Positions 34,178 through 43,334 are shown, counted from the stretch's first letter. The stretch: DNA of 64,000 nucleotides from Parafrankia irregularis (GCF_001536285.1 NZ_FAOZ01000004.1:248001-312000), one strand, 5' to 3'. A program made the numbers and translations. The notes: generated by a model not told the origin, from the sequence alone.

Positions 34178-36592
34178 TCAGCCGCGCCCGGGCCACGTCC
34201 AGTCGCGGATCTCGGGCAGGTCCTCGAAGTGCTCGGTGACGTAGGCGTGGTGCCGTTCGATCGACAGCTCGCAGTGGTCGACGAGCCGGTCGGTGCCCGG
34301 GTGGGTGGTGCGGGCGAACTCCACGGCGAGGCGGGCCAGGTGGAACCGGCTGACGCCGTTGCGCACGACCATGTCGAACGGCGTCGTGGTGGTGCCTTCC
34401 TCCATGAAGCCGCGCACGTGGAAACGGCTCGGGTTTGGCCGGCCGTGCAGCAGCTGGTGGACGGCCCGGCTGTATCCGTGGAACCCGACCACGACATCCG
34501 TCTCATTCGTGAACAGGGCACGGAACATCGGATTCGAGAACCCGTGCGGGTGCAGGTCGGACCGCAGCAGGGCCATCAGGTCGACCACGTTCACCACCCG
34601 TACCGACAGGCTGGGAACGAACTGGTGGAGCAGGTCGGCCGCGGCGAGGATCTCCATGGTGGGGACGTCGCCGATGCCGACGAGCACGATGTCCGGGTCC
34701 CGCCCGTGCCGGGCCTCGGTACCGGCCCACTCCCAGACCGAGGCGCCGCGGGCGCAGTGCTCGGCCGCCTCGTCCGCGGTCAGGTACTGCAGGTGCGGCT
34801 GCTTGTCGGCGACCATCAGGTTGACGTGGTTGCGGCTGCGCAGGCAGTGGTCCGCGACGGAGAGCAGCGTGTTGGAGTCCACCGGCAGCCAGATCCGCGC
34901 GACACCCGGGGACAGCGGCACGACCGTGTCGATGAGCCCCGGGCCCTGGTGCGAGAAGCCGTTGTGGTCGTTGCGCCAGCAGGTGCTGGTCAGCAGCACG
35001 TTCAGGCTCGGCACGGGCACGCGCCAGTCGAGCTTCGACGCCTCCTGCAGCCATTTCGTGTGCTGGACGACCATGGAGGCCGAGACCATCGCGAACGCCT
35101 CGTAGGTGGCGAACAGGCCGTGGCGCCCGGTGAGGGTGTAGCCCTCCAGCCAGCCTTCGCACAGATGCTCGGAGAGCACCTCCATCACCCGGCCGTCGGG
35201 GGAGACCCGGTCGTCGGTCGGCTCGATCGGGGCGACCAGGCAGCGGTCGGAGACGTCGAGGACCGCGCCGAGACGGTTGCTGCTGAGCTCGTCCGGGCTG
35301 AAGACCCGGAATGTGGTCGGATTGTCCTGGTAGACGTCGCGCAGCAGCTCACCCAGCGGCCGGGTGGTCTCGTGCAGGAGCGTGCCGCGGCGCGCCGGGT
35401 CGATCTGGAGGGCGTAGGAACGCCACTCGCGCAGGCGCAGCGGCTCGGTCCGGCGGCCGCCGTTGGCGTAGCTCGCCGCGCCCATGCGCCTGTCGCCGTC
35501 CGGCGCCAGCGCGGCCAGGTCCGCGATGAGCCGCCCGCCGGCGTCGAAGAGGCGCTCCGGCTCGTAGGAACGCAGCCAGGCCTCGAGCTGCGCCAGATGT
35601 GCCGGGTTGTCCCGGACTCCGGCGAGGGGCACCTGATGGGCCCGGAAGGTCCCCTCGACCTGAACGCCGTCGACCTCGCGCGGACCCGTCCAGCCCTTGG
35701 GTGTACGCAGGATGATCATCGGCCAGTGGGGCGCGTCGGTCACCGTCGCCCCCGGCCGCCGTGCCGCGACCTGGAACTCGCGGATCTGCCCGTAGGCGGT
35801 GCGCAGCGCCGCCGCGAAGTCGCGGTGGACCTGCTCGACGTCCGACCCCTCGACCCAGTGGACGTCGTAGCCGTGCCCGGTGAACAGGTTCGTCACCTGC
35901 TCGCGGCTGTGCCGGGCCAGCACCGTCGGATTGGCGATCTTGTACTGGTTGAGGTTCAGGATCGGCAGGACTGCGCCGTCGCGGCGCGGGTTCAGGAAGC
36001 TGATGCCCTTCCAGCTGCCCTCCAGCGGGCCGGTCTCGGCCTCGCCGTCGCCCACCACGGCCGCGACCAGCAGATCCGGGTTGTCGAACGCCGCGCCGAA
36101 GGCGTGGACCAGGGCGTAGCCGAGCTCGCCGCCCTCATGGATCGACCCCGGGGTCGGGACGCTGACATGACTCGGGATGCCGCCAGGTGTCGAGAACTGC
36201 CGCACGAGTCTGGTCAGCCCGGCGACGTCCCGCGAGACCGCCGGGTAGATCTCGGAGTAGGTGCCCTCCAGGTAGGTGTTGGCGACCAGCGCCGGGCCGC
36301 CGTGCCCCGGGCCGGTGACGTAGAGGACGTCCTGGCCGGTCAGCCGCACCAGGCGGTTCAGATGCGCGTAGATGAGGTTCAGCGCGGGTGAGGTGCCCCA
36401 GTGGCCCAGCAGCCGCGGCTTGATGTCCTCACGCCGCAGGGGCTGGCGCAGCAGGGGGTTCGCGAGCAGGTAGATCTGGGCGGCCGTCAGATAGTTCGCG
36501 GCCTTCCAGTAGTCCACGAGGCGCGTGAGCGCCTCGTGGTCCAGCTCCGGGACGGTGGTGGTGTTATCGGTCGACTGTGCCGTCGCAGTCAT
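34178..36592 (-). CDS. xfp: phosphoketolase (xylulose-5-P / fructose-6-P)
   Basis: 804-aa thiamine-diphosphate enzyme that splits xylulose-5-phosphate or fructose-6-phosphate to acetyl phosphate and an aldose phosphate. The GHWGTSP motif near residue 63, GPGHGGPALVAN near 95, the ThDP pocket GDGEAETGPLEGSW near 181 and DGVQVEGTFRAHQVP near 313 are all present at normal spacing and length. No acetate kinase or phosphotransacetylase gene lies nearby. It ends convergent with the TetR gene, 22 bases away. Confidence 0.96.
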   Translation of the reverse strand: MTATAQSTDNTTTVPELDHEALTRLVDYWKAANYLTAAQIYLLANPLLRQPLRREDIKPRLLGHWGTSPALNLIYAHLNRLVRLTGQDVLYVTGPGHGGPALVANTYLEGTYSEIYPAVSRDVAGLTRLVRQFSTPGGIPSHVSVPTPGSIHEGGELGYALVHAFGAAFDNPDLLVAAVVGDGEAETGPLEGSWKGISFLNPRRDGAVLPILNLNQYKIANPTVLARHSREQVTNLFTGHGYDVHWVEGSDVEQVHRDFAAALRTAYGQIREFQVAARRPGATVTDAPHWPMIILRTPKGWTGPREVDGVQVEGTFRAHQVPLAGVRDNPAHLAQLEAWLRSYEPERLFDAGGRLIADLAALAPDGDRRMGAASYANGGRRTEPLRLREWRSYALQIDPARRGTLLHETTRPLGELLRDVYQDNPTTFRVFSPDELSSNRLGAVLDVSDRCLVAPIEPTDDRVSPDGRVMEVLSEHLCEGWLEGYTLTGRHGLFATYEAFAMVSASMVVQHTKWLQEASKLDWRVPVPSLNVLLTSTCWRNDHNGFSHQGPGLIDTVVPLSPGVARIWLPVDSNTLLSVADHCLRSRNHVNLMVADKQPHLQYLTADEAAEHCARGASVWEWAGTEARHGRDPDIVLVGIGDVPTMEILAAADLLHQFVPSLSVRVVNVVDLMALLRSDLHPHGFSNPMFRALFTNETDVVVGFHGYSRAVHQLLHGRPNPSRFHVRGFMEEGTTTTPFDMVVRNGVSRFHLARLAVEFARTTHPGTDRLVDHCELSIERHHAYVTEHFEDLPEIRDWTWPGRG

Positions 36593-36635
36593 GCGCCGTG
36601 GATATCACGTCCACTGTCAGCTCACGGTGAGGCCG

Positions 36636-37394
36636 TCAGCTCACGGTGAGGCCGTTGTCGACGGTGTAGACGGCGCCGGTGATCGAACGCGCCTCGTCGG
36701 AGGCGAGGAACGCGAACAGGGCGGCGATCTCCTCGGGCTCGGCCAGCCCGCGCATGCCGGCCATCCGCCCGACGAGGTCGGGGTCCATGTCGCTCGGGAA
36801 GGTGCCCGAGGTGGCGATGTTGGTGTTCGTGCCCGCGGGCGCGATCGCGTTGACCCGCAGCCTCGTCTTGAGGAACTCGACGGCGAGCGACCGGGTGAGC
36901 GCGATCAGCCCGCCCTTGCTCATGCTGTAGGCCGCCGAGTAGGGAACGCCCTGCAGGCCGGAGTTCGACGCGATGTTGATGATGGTGCCGTCGGTTTCCA
37001 GCAGGTGGGGGATCGCGGCCTGGGCGAGGAAGAAGCAGCCGTCGAGGTTCACGCCCATGACCCGCCGGTACTGCTCGACCGGCATCTTCGTCGTGTGCTC
37101 GGCCAGGTAGATCCCCGCGACGTTGCCGAGCACGTCGAGCCGCCCGAACTCGGCGACGGCCGCGGCGACCGCCTCGGCGCAGGCGGCCGGGTCGCTGACG
37201 TCGGCCTGGCGCACCGACAACCGTCCGGTCGTCAGCGCCAACGCCTGCGTCTTCGTCTCGGCGAGCCGGCCCTCGTCGATGTCGATGCCGAGCACCGACG
37301 CTCCCTGCCCAGCGAGCCGTAACGCGATCGCACGGCCCATGCCGGACCCTGCGCCGGTGATGAGCGCCGCCTTGCCCTCAAACGAAGCAGTCAT
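36636..37394 (-). CDS. short-chain dehydrogenase/reductase
   Basis: 252-aa SDR with TGAGSGMG near residue 14, NVAG in place of NNAG, a Ser in SNSGLQG and catalytic YSMSK. The second strand ends LGIDID, suggesting NAD(H). The start is ATG 37394 with GGAGGA seven bases upstream. It follows a cupin gene by about 25 bases on the same strand and lies before phosphoketolase, so the cupin and SDR probably form a small operon. The substrate is not evident. Confidence 0.9.
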   Translation of the reverse strand: MTASFEGKAALITGAGSGMGRAIALRLAGQGASVLGIDIDEGRLAETKTQALALTTGRLSVRQADVSDPAACAEAVAAAVAEFGRLDVLGNVAGIYLAEHTTKMPVEQYRRVMGVNLDGCFFLAQAAIPHLLETDGTIINIASNSGLQGVPYSAAYSMSKGGLIALTRSLAVEFLKTRLRVNAIAPAGTNTNIATSGTFPSDMDPDLVGRMAGMRGLAEPEEIAALFAFLASDEARSITGAVYTVDNGLTVS

Positions 37395-37420
37395 GATTGG
37401 TGAATCCTCCGAACTCTGTG

Positions 37421-37819
37421 TCAGGATTTCCGCTGGTCGGTGAAGACGCCGGGCTGCCCGGAATGGATCTCGATCCACTCGGCGCCCTCGTCGCCGGCCC
37501 GCCAGGCGTAAAGAAGATCGGGCGTGAAGAATCCCATTCCCGCACCGACCCTGCGCCGGCCGAATATCAGCTCGCCGCGCAGGACGTAGTTCAGCTGGTG
37601 CGTGCCGTGCCGGTGCGGCTTGACCTTCTCGCCGGGAGCGGCTGTCTCATGGAAAACAGACAGCTCCGGGGACTGCAGGATCGTCCTGGTGACAAGGTCG
37701 CGTCCGAAGAGGTCGAGGTACTCCTGTGCCTCTTCGGAATCACCGAAGAGCTCGGCGTTCGTGTGCCCCGGAAGCTGGTTGACATCGAAGAAGAACTGCC
37801 GGGCGGGCTCATCGGCCAT
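37421..37819 (-). CDS. cupin-domain protein
   Basis: 132-aa protein with a single cupin barrel. Metal-ligand residues are visible in KPHRHGTHQLNYVLRGE (His cluster), followed by the second motif near FTPDLLYAW, where the usual His appears to be missing. The start is ATG 37819 with AAGGAG upstream; the longer open frame to 37870 lacks that support. It could be a small dioxygenase, isomerase or binding protein partnered with the SDR downstream. Confidence 0.82.
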   Translation of the reverse strand: MADEPARQFFFDVNQLPGHTNAELFGDSEEAQEYLDLFGRDLVTRTILQSPELSVFHETAAPGEKVKPHRHGTHQLNYVLRGELIFGRRRVGAGMGFFTPDLLYAWRAGDEGAEWIEIHSGQPGVFTDQRKS

Positions 37820-38210
37820 CAGTCGGCTCCTTCCACGCGCCGTCGGCGCTCTGAACAATTCACGTCTCAACCGGCCGTCCGGTCAACTCGTGACTTTCGG
37901 AGCGCAAGCGGCTATGCGGCGGCCGGATGGTCCTGGCGGAACACGAAGAGGCATTCGCCGAGGTTGGGCCGTCCGCCGGCGTGGCGGTGCCGGGCGGGCG
38001 GAGCCCGCCCGACGGCGACCCGTCCGGTTCAGCGGAACCGCGCCGGGCTCGGCTACCGCCGGGCCGGGCGCTGACAATCCCGCCCGCGCGGTCTGCGCCG
38101 TGGTCCGTGGTCGTTCGGGAGCCCGGCGGACGATACTGTCCGAAGCCCCCATTTCGACATGCCGCGGCCGGAACTCCCATGCAGGCCGGCGGTTCGGACG
38201 GAGATGTGCC
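37820..38210. other. 391-bp region without a convincing gene
   Basis: It separates the divergent cupin and TM2 genes and must hold both promoters. A near copy of the SacII-centred palindrome, CGGTTCAGCGGAACCG with one changed base, lies at about 38025-38040. Small open frames here have poor composition and no ribosome site. Confidence 0.5.
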
Positions 38211-38708
38211 ATGACCACGCCAGGACAGCCGCCGTATCCGGACCCGGGCAGGCAGGGACACGGTTTCGGTGAGACGGGGCCACAGGAGCCGGGCTTCGGC
38301 CCGCCACCCGGCGGATTCCCACCCGGCGCGCCACCCGGTGGATTTCCACCCGGCCCACCGCCTGGGTACGGTCCGCCGCCGGGCTATGGGCCGCCGCCGG
38401 CCTACGGGCCCCCGCCGGGCTACGGTCCCCCACCGGGCTACGGAGGCGGGTGGTTCGACCCCACAGCCCCCTACGGACGCCACCCGGTGACTGGTGAGCC
38501 CCTCTCGGACAAGCAGAAGCTCGTCGCCGGGCTGCTCCAGTTCTTCCTCGGTGGGGTCGGTGCGGGGCGGTGGTACATGGGAAGCAACGGCATCGCGATC
38601 GCCCAGCTGCTCACCTGCGGCGGGCTCGGAATCTGGGCACTGATCGACGGCATCATCATCCTCACCAGCGATGTCCGGGACCAGTACGGCCGCCCGCTGC
38701 GTGACTGA
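38211..38708 (+). CDS. TM2-domain membrane protein with Pro/Gly-rich N-terminus
   Basis: 165-aa protein. Residues 1 to about 85 are Pro-Gly-Tyr rich repeats (PPGGFPPG, GYGPPPGYG). A TM2 domain follows with two helices (LVAGLLQFFLGGVGAGRWYMG and IAQLLTCGGLGIWALIDGIIIL) joined by the typical short loop. It ends overlapping the next gene by eight bases. TM2 proteins have no settled bacterial role. The pairing with a DUF2752 gene is common in actinobacteria. Confidence 0.88.
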   Translation: MTTPGQPPYPDPGRQGHGFGETGPQEPGFGPPPGGFPPGAPPGGFPPGPPPGYGPPPGYGPPPAYGPPPGYGPPPGYGGGWFDPTAPYGRHPVTGEPLSDKQKLVAGLLQFFLGGVGAGRWYMGSNGIAIAQLLTCGGLGIWALIDGIIILTSDVRDQYGRPLRD

Positions 38709-39132
38709 CGCGGGCACCACCGACGGGCCCGCGGGGCGCCGCCGGCGGCGTCTCCTTCTCACCGGCGCGGCCGGGTGCCTGGTGGCGGGCGCGGTCTACC
38801 TGGCAGCCGTCGACCCGCACGACCCGGCCGCCGCGATGCCGACGTGTCCGACGAAGGCGCTGACCGGCCTGGACTGCCCGGCCTGCGGCGGCCTCCGGCT
38901 CGCCCACGATCTGCTCCACGGCATGCCGGCGGCCGCCGCGCACGACAACCTGTTCCTGCTGGTGTGCGCACCGCTGCTGGCCGCGCTCGTGGTCCGGCAG
39001 GCCCGTGCCTACGAGCGCGGCGTGCGCGCGCCCCTCCCGCGCCCGCTTGCGCACGGCATCGCGGGTGCCGCGCTGGCGTGGACGGTCGTCCGCAACCTGC
39101 CGGGCTGGCCGCTCACGCCGACCACCGGCTGA
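38701..39132 (+). CDS. DUF2752 membrane protein
   Basis: 143-aa protein with about three hydrophobic helices and the DUF2752 motif CPTKALTGLDCPACGGLR near residues 53-70, a CPxCG element followed by HDLLHG. The start is GTG inside the end of the TM2 gene. It is probably co-expressed with TM2. No function is established for the family. Confidence 0.87.
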   Translation: MTDAGTTDGPAGRRRRRLLLTGAAGCLVAGAVYLAAVDPHDPAAAMPTCPTKALTGLDCPACGGLRLAHDLLHGMPAAAAHDNLFLLVCAPLLAALVVRQARAYERGVRAPLPRPLAHGIAGAALAWTVVRNLPGWPLTPTTG

Positions 39133-39696
39133 CAGCCGGGCGGTTCCGCGCAAGCGCCCCACGTTCGGCCAGCGCCGGCTGCCGGCCAGGGGAGCACTCG
39201 GCCGGCTGCACCGAGCTCGGTGCCACCGAGTTCAGCGGGATGGTGCGGAACATCGGCGGCTCCTGCTCCGGCGTCAGGGCGGTCGGGCCGTGGATCCAGT
39301 CGGTGAAGCTGTAGTCGTAGGTGTCGCGGGACCGCAGGATGACGTTGCGCTGCAGCCGCGGGACGCCGTCGACGTGCCACAGCGCACTGTCGGCGAGGGT
39401 GGGCCGGTCACGACGGTCTGGCCCGGCCCACCCTCGCCGGCTCCCGGCAGCTCCCAGCGCCGCGAGGCATCGGACGTCGCCAGGACGAGCACGCCGGCAG
39501 CAGTGACGGACGAGGCGGCGGCGAACGAGGCGGCGACGGACGAGCTTGCGGCGGGTGGCGGTTCCGCGGAACCGCCGCGTCGTTCGACCACGTCGTCGCA
39601 CAGCGCGGCGAGGAAGTAGGCGGACAGCTCGCCGAACGAGGCGCTGAGCCGCAGGTCCACGGCGTGCACACACACCTCACGGGACCGCAGCCACGG
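39113..39696 (-). pseudogene. truncated, frameshifted remnant of a mycothiol-dependent isomerase-type gene
   Basis: Minus-strand coding remnant. The first part, PWLRSREVCVHAVDLRLSASFG and on to TVVTGP, resembles the DinB-like/MDMPI C-terminal half (the REV..HAVDL pattern). One base added in a C run near 39430 joins it to TLADSALWHVDGVPRLQ and a well-conserved-looking tail (DTYDYSFTDWIHGPTALTPE) with almost pure G/C third positions. No N-terminal half exists: the reading frame runs straight into hairpin element copy 4. A SacII-centred palindrome lies inside. The family of the tail is not recognised. Confidence 0.6.
39557..39576. repeat. SacII-centred 20-bp palindrome, copy 2 (in the remnant gene)
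   Basis: Identical 20 bases to the lutC copy: GGCGGTTCCGCGGAACCGCC. Here it adds a GGSAEPP-like peptide to the remnant gene, as in lutC. Confidence 0.9.
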
Positions 39697-39709
39697 CAGC
39701 TGCTTCCGA

Positions 39710-39761
39710 GCAAGAGATGGTGATTTCGGCTGCGAGGACAACCGAAATCCTCCCATCTTGC
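39710..39761 (+). repeat. dispersed hairpin element, copy 4
   Basis: Arms GCAAGAGATGGTGATTTCGG and CCGAAATCCTCCCATCTTGC pair imperfectly, best at the inner end. The flanks GCAGCTGCTTCCGAG and GCGGATTGTCAAACGACT agree with copies 2 and 3. It lies at the broken 5' end of the isomerase remnant. Confidence 0.85.
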
Positions 39762-39893
39762 GGATTGTCAAACGACTTCGCGCCCCGGTTGTACCTATTG
39801 GCGTGAATTGCTGGTGCCGTGTGGTGATGTGGGATCCCGGCGGGCCCGGTCAAGATCGGTAACGCTGTCCGATCTTTCTGTGTGAAAGTTTAC

Positions 39894-39920
39894 TTGACAT
39901 CCTGTAAAGCTCTGTACGAG
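39894..39920 (+). promoter_or_regulatory. tentative promoter of the FMN reductase gene
   Basis: A consensus TTGACA at 39894-39899 is followed by TACGAG at 39915-39920, but the spacer is only 15 bases and the -10 is poor. The surrounding 39762-40025 region is otherwise without a gene and relatively A/T-rich. Confidence 0.3.
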
Positions 39921-40025
39921 TGTGGGGTTCGCCTCGCGAGGTGAGGGCTGTCGGCGGGAATGGGCGACCTTCCCGATTCGGTTGAGCCTTCAACGGAACA
40001 GCCTCGCCCAGAGTGGAGATCCCCC

Positions 40026-40607
40026 ATGTCCAGGCCCCTCCTGCAGATCATCATCGCGAGCACCCGCCCGACCCGAGCCGGTGCGGCGGTGGGGGCGTGG
40101 ATCGCCGACGCCGCACGGGCGCAGGGTGGCTTCGACGTCGAGGTCGTCGACCTCGTCGACGTCGATCTGCCGATCTTCAACGAGCCGAACCACCCGATGA
40201 CCGGGAACTACGTACACGAGCACACGAAGCGGTGGAGCGCCACGATCTCCCGCGCGCAGGCGTTCGTGATCGTGACCCCGGAGTACAACCACAGCTTCCC
40301 CGGCTCGCTGAAGAACGCGCTGGACTACCTCAGCCGCGAATGGCGCTACAAGGCCGTCGGCCTGGTCTCCTACGGTGGGGTTTCGGCGGGCCTGCGCGCG
40401 GTCACGCAGCTCAAGCCGGTCCTCGCCGCGCTGCGCATGGTGCCGGTGACCGACGCCGTCTCGGTGCCGTTCCTCGGCCAGCGCCTGGACGAGTCCGGCG
40501 CCTTCCGCAGCGACGAGCTGATCGACGCATCCGCCAAGAGGATGCTCGACGAGCTGGTGACGGTGGGCACCGCGCTCATCCCGTTGCAGTCGCCCGCGGG
40601 CGACTGA
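40026..40607 (+). CDS. NADPH-dependent FMN reductase family protein
   Basis: 193-aa flavodoxin-fold protein. The phosphate-binding loop IIASTRPTRAG near residues 8-18 and the TPEYNHSFPGSLKNALDYL signature near 80-98 identify the FMN_red family (NADPH:FMN or quinone reductase). ATG 40026 has GTGGAG upstream; the longer open frame from 39960 is less likely. It is a single gene with its own leader. It may detoxify quinones or supply reduced flavin, but no partner is adjacent. Confidence 0.92.
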   Translation: MSRPLLQIIIASTRPTRAGAAVGAWIADAARAQGGFDVEVVDLVDVDLPIFNEPNHPMTGNYVHEHTKRWSATISRAQAFVIVTPEYNHSFPGSLKNALDYLSREWRYKAVGLVSYGGVSAGLRAVTQLKPVLAALRMVPVTDAVSVPFLGQRLDESGAFRSDELIDASAKRMLDELVTVGTALIPLQSPAGD

Positions 40608-40648
40608 CCGCCCGGCTGTACGCCGTCTGACGGCAGCACGTCATCCGA

Positions 40649-40674
40649 GCCGGCGGTTCCGCGGAACCGCCGGC
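40649..40674. repeat. SacII-centred palindrome, copy 3 (26 bp)
   Basis: The core GGCGGTTCCGCGGAACCGCC is extended to a perfect 26-bp palindrome by GCC/GGC. It lies in the 219-bp gap after the FMN reductase gene and may act as a terminator there. Confidence 0.9.
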
Positions 40675-40826
40675 GCCTGCCCGCGCCTGTTTCTGCGCTG
40701 CCACTGCCCCTGCGCCAGACAAATGTCGGGACGGCGACCGGCCCGTAGTGATTTGTGGCCAGCTGTATAGGCTGATCCAACTATGGCGGGGCAGCGGGAA
40801 ACACTGCACGACATCGGATACTCACG

Positions 40827-43226
40827 GTGATCTTCGATCGCGGGTGGGTGGAACGAGCGCTGCCCGCCTATCGGGTGGGCGAGCAGCTGGGCTCGGGGTC
40901 GTTCGGTGCGGTGCTGGCCGGTGAACACCGGTGGCTGGACCGTCGAGTCGCGATCAAAGTGATGGCCGGCGACGGGACGGCGGGCGCCGCGAGCGGGTTC
41001 GCCGAGGAGGCGAAGGCCCTCGAGAAGCTGAAACACCCGCATGTGCTTCATGTGCACGACTATGTCGAGGCCGAGGGCCTCTGTCTGGTGGTGATGGAGC
41101 TGATGGCCGGCGGCACGCTGGCTGATCGGCTGCTCGGTATGACCCCGGAACAGGCGTGCGGGGTCGGGCTGGCTGTCGCGGCGGCGCTGGAGCATGCGCA
41201 CAGCCACAAGATGCTGCACCGCGACATCAAGCCCGAGAACATTCTTTTCGGCGCCGACGGCACGCCCGTCGTCGGCGATTTCGGCCTGGTGAAGATGTTC
41301 GAGGGCTCCGCGGCGACCGCGAGCGGATCGGGCACTCCGCTGTACATGGCGCCGGAGCAGATCCAGGGCGGCCGGCTCGGGCCGGGCGTCGACCTGTACG
41401 CGCTCGGAGTGGTGCTCTACCAGTTGCTGGTCGGGACGCCGCCGTTCGGCCGCGACCGGCAGTCGGTGCCAGCGGTGATGTTCCAGCACCTGACGCAGCC
41501 TCCGCCCCCGATGACCGGTGTGGCGGCCCCGTTGGCCGACGTCGTGCTGCGTGCCCTGGCGAAGTCACCCGCCGACCGCCACCGGGACGCACCAGCCTTC
41601 GCCCTCGACCTCGCGCGGGCCGCGACCAAGGTGTTCGGGCCAGGCTGGGCCGCCCGGACGGGGCTGTCGTTACACCTGTTGGACACCGTCCGGCGGTTCG
41701 CCCTCCATCCCCGCGATCCCTTCGATTCCGGCGATTCCAGGCCCGGCACGGTCACGGACGGGGGTGCCGGCGGCCGAGGCGGGGCGGAGCGGCCCAGCTG
41801 GGACTTCTTCGTTTCGTACGCCAGGGCCGATCGTGCCTGGGCGGAATGGATAGCCGGGCAGCTGGTCGCCGCCGGCCATCGGGTGCTGCTGCAGGCCTGG
41901 GACGAAACGCCGGTCCCGTACTGGAGCACCGGCATGTTCGAGGGCACCGTGTACGCCGCCCACACGTTGGCGCTCCTCTCCCCGGCCTATCTGGAAACGG
42001 TGCTCGGGCGGCCTGAATGGAACGCCGCCTCGGGTTCCGACGGGGCTCGGTTCGCCCGCACTCTGATACCGGTACGCATCGCGGACTGCCCCTGGCCCGA
42101 CCTGCCTGCCGGCGGTCTGAACGTCGATCTCACCGGGACGTCCGCCGACGAGACGCGGCGCATCCTGCTCGACCAGCTCGACGCGGCTCGCAGCGGGTCC
42201 GCGAGCGGTCCGGCCCGCACCGAGATCGACGTCGCTCCCACGCCCGTCGGCGCACCGGCGATCAACTCGCTGATACCGCCCCAGCGGCATCCCGCGGGCG
42301 GCGTCCCGAGCGTTCCACCGGTGACCGTGACCACGCCGGTCACCGAGCCCACGCCTGCGTCTGAGCCTGCGTCTGAGCCCGAGGTCGCGCCCGCGTCTGA
42401 GCCCGAGGTCGCGCATGCGCCCGCGTCTGAGCCCGCGCCCGACGCCGCGGCCGACCTGGACACGCCGGGCCCGGTGTCCCGGCGCGAGCGGCAGCGTGCG
42501 CGCAGGCGCAGGTCGCGGCGCCGAACGGCACGGCTGGCCACGATCTGCGGTGTCGTCCTGGCCGTTCTGGCGGTGTCGGTCGGGGCGGTCATGTCCGGGA
42601 ACCTGTTCGGTGGCACTCGCGGGGACTCGAGCGATGCGACGGGCTCCCAGGGCTCGGGCGGCACGGTGAAACTGACCCCGGTGCCTTCGCCGCCCACCAC
42701 CGTCGTCACGCCCACCATGAGCCCCACGCCAACCGCGGTGACCTCGGCGGTCGGCTCGACGGCTCCGGTCGCTCCGACGACCTCGCCCGCCAGCCGGCCG
42801 ACGGACCTGGTCACCACCACCAGGCCTCCTACCGTGACGAGGACGACGGCTCCTCCCGTCAACTCGGCCCAGGCCGCCCCGGCGGGCCCAGGCAGCGGCG
42901 ACAGGTACCAGGAGGGCTCACAGGTGAGTGTCTCCGGCTGCACGGGCTGGCTGAATTTCGAGGGCGTGCTGTATGGAAAGCTCTCCGCCGGCGCCGGGTC
43001 ATGTGTCGCCGACGTCATCGTGAACGGTGAGGCGAACACCAGCTCCTCCACCAAGCGGCTCGAGGCGTCGAACTACGCCACCGCGAACTCCAAGCCGGGC
43101 AGTTTTCTCGTAATCGGCTACTACAGCTACTCGGAGCGGATCTGCGTCTGGAACGCGGCGGATCCGGGTGGGAAACGGTGCTCGCCCACGTTCGTGGACA
43201 CCCAGGGCAAGGTCTCGCGGCGGTGA
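40827..43226 (+). CDS. Ser/Thr protein kinase-TIR fusion with membrane helix and outer domain
   Basis: 799-aa four-part protein. Residues 13-270 are an active-looking Hanks kinase: glycine loop GSGSFG at 22-27, K44, HRD at 131-133, DFG near 151, APEQ. Residues about 325-450 are a TIR_2 domain (WDFFVSYARADRAW) with a candidate catalytic Glu near 397 in GRPEWNAA. A Pro/Glu/Ala/Ser repeat linker, a transmembrane helix near 569-592, a Thr/Pro stalk and a C-terminal outer domain (about 695-799) with two or more cysteines follow. The start is GTG. Kinase and TIR face the cytoplasm, so an outside signal could gate phosphorylation and NAD(+) cleavage or TIR assembly. A role in defence or stress is inference. 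Confidence 0.9.
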   Translation: MIFDRGWVERALPAYRVGEQLGSGSFGAVLAGEHRWLDRRVAIKVMAGDGTAGAASGFAEEAKALEKLKHPHVLHVHDYVEAEGLCLVVMELMAGGTLADRLLGMTPEQACGVGLAVAAALEHAHSHKMLHRDIKPENILFGADGTPVVGDFGLVKMFEGSAATASGSGTPLYMAPEQIQGGRLGPGVDLYALGVVLYQLLVGTPPFGRDRQSVPAVMFQHLTQPPPPMTGVAAPLADVVLRALAKSPADRHRDAPAFALDLARAATKVFGPGWAARTGLSLHLLDTVRRFALHPRDPFDSGDSRPGTVTDGGAGGRGGAERPSWDFFVSYARADRAWAEWIAGQLVAAGHRVLLQAWDETPVPYWSTGMFEGTVYAAHTLALLSPAYLETVLGRPEWNAASGSDGARFARTLIPVRIADCPWPDLPAGGLNVDLTGTSADETRRILLDQLDAARSGSASGPARTEIDVAPTPVGAPAINSLIPPQRHPAGGVPSVPPVTVTTPVTEPTPASEPASEPEVAPASEPEVAHAPASEPAPDAAADLDTPGPVSRRERQRARRRRSRRRTARLATICGVVLAVLAVSVGAVMSGNLFGGTRGDSSDATGSQGSGGTVKLTPVPSPPTTVVTPTMSPTPTAVTSAVGSTAPVAPTTSPASRPTDLVTTTRPPTVTRTTAPPVNSAQAAPAGPGSGDRYQEGSQVSVSGCTGWLNFEGVLYGKLSAGAGSCVADVIVNGEANTSSSTKRLEASNYATANSKPGSFLVIGYYSYSERICVWNAADPGGKRCSPTFVDTQGKVSRR

Positions 43227-43255
43227 CCGTCGTGCCTCGCACCATGGCATACGCA

Positions 43256-43291
43256 GGCGGGCCGGCCTGAGGGAGCTCAGGCCGGCCCGCC
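43256..43291. terminator. bidirectional hairpin terminator
   Basis: Two perfect 16-bp arms (GGCGGGCCGGCCTGAG and its complement) around a 4-base GGAG loop, between the convergent kinase-TIR and PhoX-like genes. There is no U-tract, as is common in high-GC actinobacteria. Confidence 0.8.
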
Positions 43292-43334
43292 GTCAGCAGG
43301 TGCTGTCAGTGCTCAGAGAGCGCCGATCGGATGA

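Noticed and set aside
37927-38214. Plus-strand 95-codon frame between the cupin and TM2 genes
   Set aside because: Low-complexity composition, no ribosome site, and it ends over the TM2 start. It contains only a variant of the repeated palindrome.
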